From Clostridia bacterium (GTDB taxonomy: Bacteria > Bacillota > Clostridia > Christensenellales > Borkfalkiaceae): 40,648 bases of DNA. A program made the position numbers and the translations under genes. This document shows positions 38,124 to 40,648 of the stretch, one piece after another. Where the stretch lies: NCBI GenBank assembly GCA_017457215.1, contig JAFTHU010000015.1, positions 1 to 40,648 of the forward strand, in the 5' to 3' direction. A model generated the notes under the pieces. The model was not told where the DNA came from. It made no database searches and saw only the letters and a list, made by a program, of their open reading frames with translations. Numbering within the stretch: position 1 is the stretch's first letter; the number at the start of each line of letters is the position of its first letter.

Positions 38124-40648
38124 TTAAAGAGCATTAACGATTGTACTAATATTCTCAAATTCGTTCGCCGCCGTAATACCGAGCTCGTTTACAATCGTTT
38201 TAAATTGCGCGGCGATATCGTCATATTTGTACGAGCCCCAATTGAAATACTTATAGCTTGACTTCAAATCAACCAAAGCAATTTTTGCAGGTGCGAGCCA
38301 TTCCATATCAATACGAGCCTTCAACTTTGCATACAACTCTGCATCCGTCGTTTCATAGTCTGCAATCGCCGCATAGGCCTTATCGAACAATGCAAACATA
38401 TTGTCCACCTGAGATTTCGACAAATTCGTTGCAGGCTTTGTCTCACCCAATGCTAAGCCTTTCAATTCGCTTGCATACAAGGATTGCCAATTTTCAAAAA
38501 TCGTCATCATTTCGTCTGCAGCGTCCGCGTACATTGCATTCATATAATTCGCAATCAACGTATCCATATCGAGCGATGCATCCCACGCAAGTTTACTTGT
38601 TACGTAGTTATTCAACGACATAAACGCCGATTGCGCGCCTCTCTGATCGCTTTGTTGCTGTACGTACGAGAATACGTAACCGTATTCCTTCAAATAATTA
38701 AAGATTTCACCATAGAACGTATAGCTATCGTAGAAACAGAAGTAATCTCTAAAGAAATTACCATACGACCAAGCCCACGCACTGCTACCGTGCTCCGTTG
38801 CCCACTCGCCCCAGGTCTTCATATAACCGAGAATTTGATTGTTGGAAAGATTGCCCGCTTGCGTGCTTCTTACCGTCGTATCCGTAGGCAGCGCCGAGTG
38901 ATCCATTTCACTAAATGCCACAAAAGGAGCGACCTTTGTCGTTACCGCAGGCATTGTAGTAGGTGCAGCCAAAGCCTGCTGATATGCGTAGAACATATAC
39001 TGCATATCACGAGCATACGCACTGCCCTCGCCAGCCATCCATGCGTCAACCTGTTTTGCTACGTCGTTCAAGAAGATAATTACCGTTGCGGAAATAGAAC
39101 CGTATTGCGAAATAACTGCCTTACATGCAGAGCATTCGCACATATAATAGTTATCTTCCATACCGAGCATCACAGCTGTATACGTCGTGTTATCTGCATA
39201 TTGCTGCAAGGAAACTTGGATACGTTCCGCACAAAGCTGTACCATCAAGTTATAGGTTGTGGAATCCCCGCGTCCCGTATAGCAAAGCTGCGCGTTGATG
39301 CCGCCCCAATCATTGCTTTCGAACGTAGACGTATTAGAATAGAATTTAGGATTGCTATTACCATACATACTGTAAGGCAAATAATACAAGCTGTTATGTC
39401 CTGCGTCTGCTTTCGTCGAATCCGCCGCATTCACAATGGGCAACAGCTTTGCCCAATAATAGTCCGTTGAGCGAAGTCTGTTTTCATAATCGGAATCCCC
39501 TACGGAAAGACCCGATTGCGAACGCATATCAATATCAGGGTTGCTGATAATATCATATTCCGCCAAAGGCAGTTGCGTCTGCGCAACGTATTCGTAGCAA
39601 TCTTTATAATAAACTTCCAAATCGAACAATTCGTTCAAGAATTCATATACGCCGTAAAGTACGCCGTCACCATCGTTGTTACCACCGCCAACGATATAAA
39701 TCGTGTCATCCACCGACTTAATCCAAGAGCCGTCTTCCTTCAAACCGCTCGCCGTGATACCTGCCGACTGATAGAGCGTAGTGTTACCAAGTGAAATGTA
39801 CTTAGCCGTATCGGAATGCGTCAATCCATTGTCGGTAATAATAGAAAGCGTACAACCCGTTGCTTCCTTGAAGAAATATTGCAATTCTTCCGCCGCTTCA
39901 TTGATTCTTTGCGTGCTATTTTCAGGCTTTACAATCGAGTAAGGACTTACGCCGCCCTGCAACATAAACGAAGAACCGTCGCCGTAATAGTTGATACCCT
40001 GCATCACCGTTGCGCCGTCAATATCCAAACCAGGCGCGGTGAAATTCGTAGTGCCCGTATGACCAAGTCTATCTACTACCGTCGTCGTATCCTCTGCTGC
40101 CACGTATATCGAAGTGTTTGTAAAGGTTGTTTTCGCATTGTACGTAAACCAGCCGTTACTACCGCTGAACAACGAACCGATCGTGCTGTTTTTAAGATTG
40201 ATTTCTACGTTCGTAAACGTACAACCGCTCGTAAAACCACCGTAGCACAAAGGCGAGCTGATAATGCTTGTATTGCTCGATTTTGCTTGATTCGTCAAAT
40301 TGATGGTCACGTCGATAAAGTTTGCTTTTTCCGCAAACATACCCAAGAACATTCTATTATTTGCCGCGTTCAAGCCCGTCTGCGAAAGCGTAATATTCTT
40401 GATAACTGCATCCGTACCAATACCGCCGAACAAGCCGTAGCTTGCACCCCATGCGTTATTATTGCTTACCGTATGCCCTCTGCCGTCCAGCGTGCCGCAG
40501 AAACCGCTTCCGCGATTTACGTTAACGCTAGCCATTGTCGATACCGTAATATCTGCATTAACGACGTAATAACCGTTGATAACGGAATCCGCCGCCGTCG
40601 CTTGTACCTTGCTCCAATCCGCCGCCGTAGAAATCACGCCTGTCGCTA
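38124..40648 (-). CDS. DUF4838 protein with N-terminal beta-helix module (partial, 5' end outside window)
   Basis: The frame stays open to the right edge of the window, so the N-terminus is missing; the GTG at 40637 is not a supported start. The visible ~841 residues start with a GLUG-type beta-helix module (~1-225; GYYVVNADI, CGTLDGRGHTVS, YGLFGGIGTDAVIKNITL) closely related to the first module of the 978-residue lipoprotein (shared features LGHxG and GATVxxGI). A DUF4838 region (~235-835) follows, with HNSLYYLP, LCYTGRGD and EDNYYMCECSACK, as in 29268-31283. The missing start is likely to carry an export signal. It is upstream of, and probably co-transcribed with, the ABC transporter genes. 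Confidence 0.88.
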   Translation of the reverse strand, partial: ATGVISTAADWSKVQATAADSVINGYYVVNADITVSTMASVNVNRGSGFCGTLDGRGHTVSNNNAWGASYGLFGGIGTDAVIKNITLSQTGLNAANNRMFLGMFAEKANFIDVTINLTNQAKSSNTSIISSPLCYGGFTSGCTFTNVEINLKNSTIGSLFSGSNGWFTYNAKTTFTNTSIYVAAEDTTTVVDRLGHTGTTNFTAPGLDIDGATVMQGINYYGDGSSFMLQGGVSPYSIVKPENSTQRINEAAEELQYFFKEATGCTLSIITDNGLTHSDTAKYISLGNTTLYQSAGITASGLKEDGSWIKSVDDTIYIVGGGNNDGDGVLYGVYEFLNELFDLEVYYKDCYEYVAQTQLPLAEYDIISNPDIDMRSQSGLSVGDSDYENRLRSTDYYWAKLLPIVNAADSTKADAGHNSLYYLPYSMYGNSNPKFYSNTSTFESNDWGGINAQLCYTGRGDSTTYNLMVQLCAERIQVSLQQYADNTTYTAVMLGMEDNYYMCECSACKAVISQYGSISATVIIFLNDVAKQVDAWMAGEGSAYARDMQYMFYAYQQALAAPTTMPAVTTKVAPFVAFSEMDHSALPTDTTVRSTQAGNLSNNQILGYMKTWGEWATEHGSSAWAWSYGNFFRDYFCFYDSYTFYGEIFNYLKEYGYVFSYVQQQSDQRGAQSAFMSLNNYVTSKLAWDASLDMDTLIANYMNAMYADAADEMMTIFENWQSLYASELKGLALGETKPATNLSKSQVDNMFALFDKAYAAIADYETTDAELYAKLKARIDMEWLAPAKIALVDLKSSYKYFNWGSYKYDDIAAQFKTIVNELGITAANEFENISTIVNAL

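Overview
The window looks like chromosomal DNA from a low-to-moderate GC, Gram-positive anaerobe, most likely a gut Clostridia-type Bacillota. The placement is an inference. It rests on strong AGGAGG-type ribosome binding sites, consensus TTGACA/TATAAT promoters, many lipobox lipoproteins with Ser/Asn/Glu-rich linkers, an ABC importer of the CUT1 type rather than SusCD, and intrinsic terminators with U-tracts. Every confident gene is on the minus strand except one AraC-type regulator.

Region 1 (1-7157) is an accessory surface region. It holds a partial PNPOx/NimA-like flavoprotein, a DUF998-like membrane protein, four small paralogous lipoproteins and a 1037-residue subtilisin-like protease with BspA-type leucine-rich and InlB/Flg_new-type repeats. 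A ~390 bp block (terminator, consensus promoter, leader with a 20-codon open frame, and the first ~47 codons of a lipoprotein) is present twice, at 1557-1948 and 6762-7150, and flanks the protease operon.

Region 2 (7108-11398) is metabolic. It contains a sugar isomerase/epimerase-nagB-nagA operon for amino-sugar catabolism, and a separately promoted glyA whose -35 box abuts a perfect inverted repeat.

Region 3 (11351-15439) is a two-gene glycosidase operon (GH42-type, then GH127-type) with a clear promoter and terminator. Upstream of it, 15440-16344 holds gene debris, several terminators and tRNA-3'-end-like sequence, which looks like a scar of mobile-element activity.

Region 4 (16345-40648 and beyond) is a glycan-use locus. 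A stub lipoprotein diverges from an AraC regulator whose promoter predicts a leaderless mRNA. Convergent to it runs a ~23 kb minus-strand gene train with small gaps: DUF4838/beta-helix protein (partial), sugar-binding lipoprotein, two permeases, a large Ig-like secreted protein, a DUF4838 lipoprotein, a beta-helix lipoprotein, an ADP-ribosylglycohydrolase-family protein, a second beta-helix lipoprotein carrying tandem His/Cys repeats, a GH109-like NAD-dependent glycosidase and a GH95 fucosidase. The glycosidases have no export signals, while the beta-helix, DUF4838 and Ig-like proteins do or are expected to. The simplest model is capture or trimming at the surface, import through the ABC transporter (ATPase encoded elsewhere), and intracellular removal of fucose, alpha-GalNAc and galactose, with amino sugars passing to NagA/NagB. 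The GH95 + GH109 + GH42 + NagAB set would fit fucosylated, GalNAc-bearing host glycans such as blood-group-A-like structures. That substrate is an inference only.
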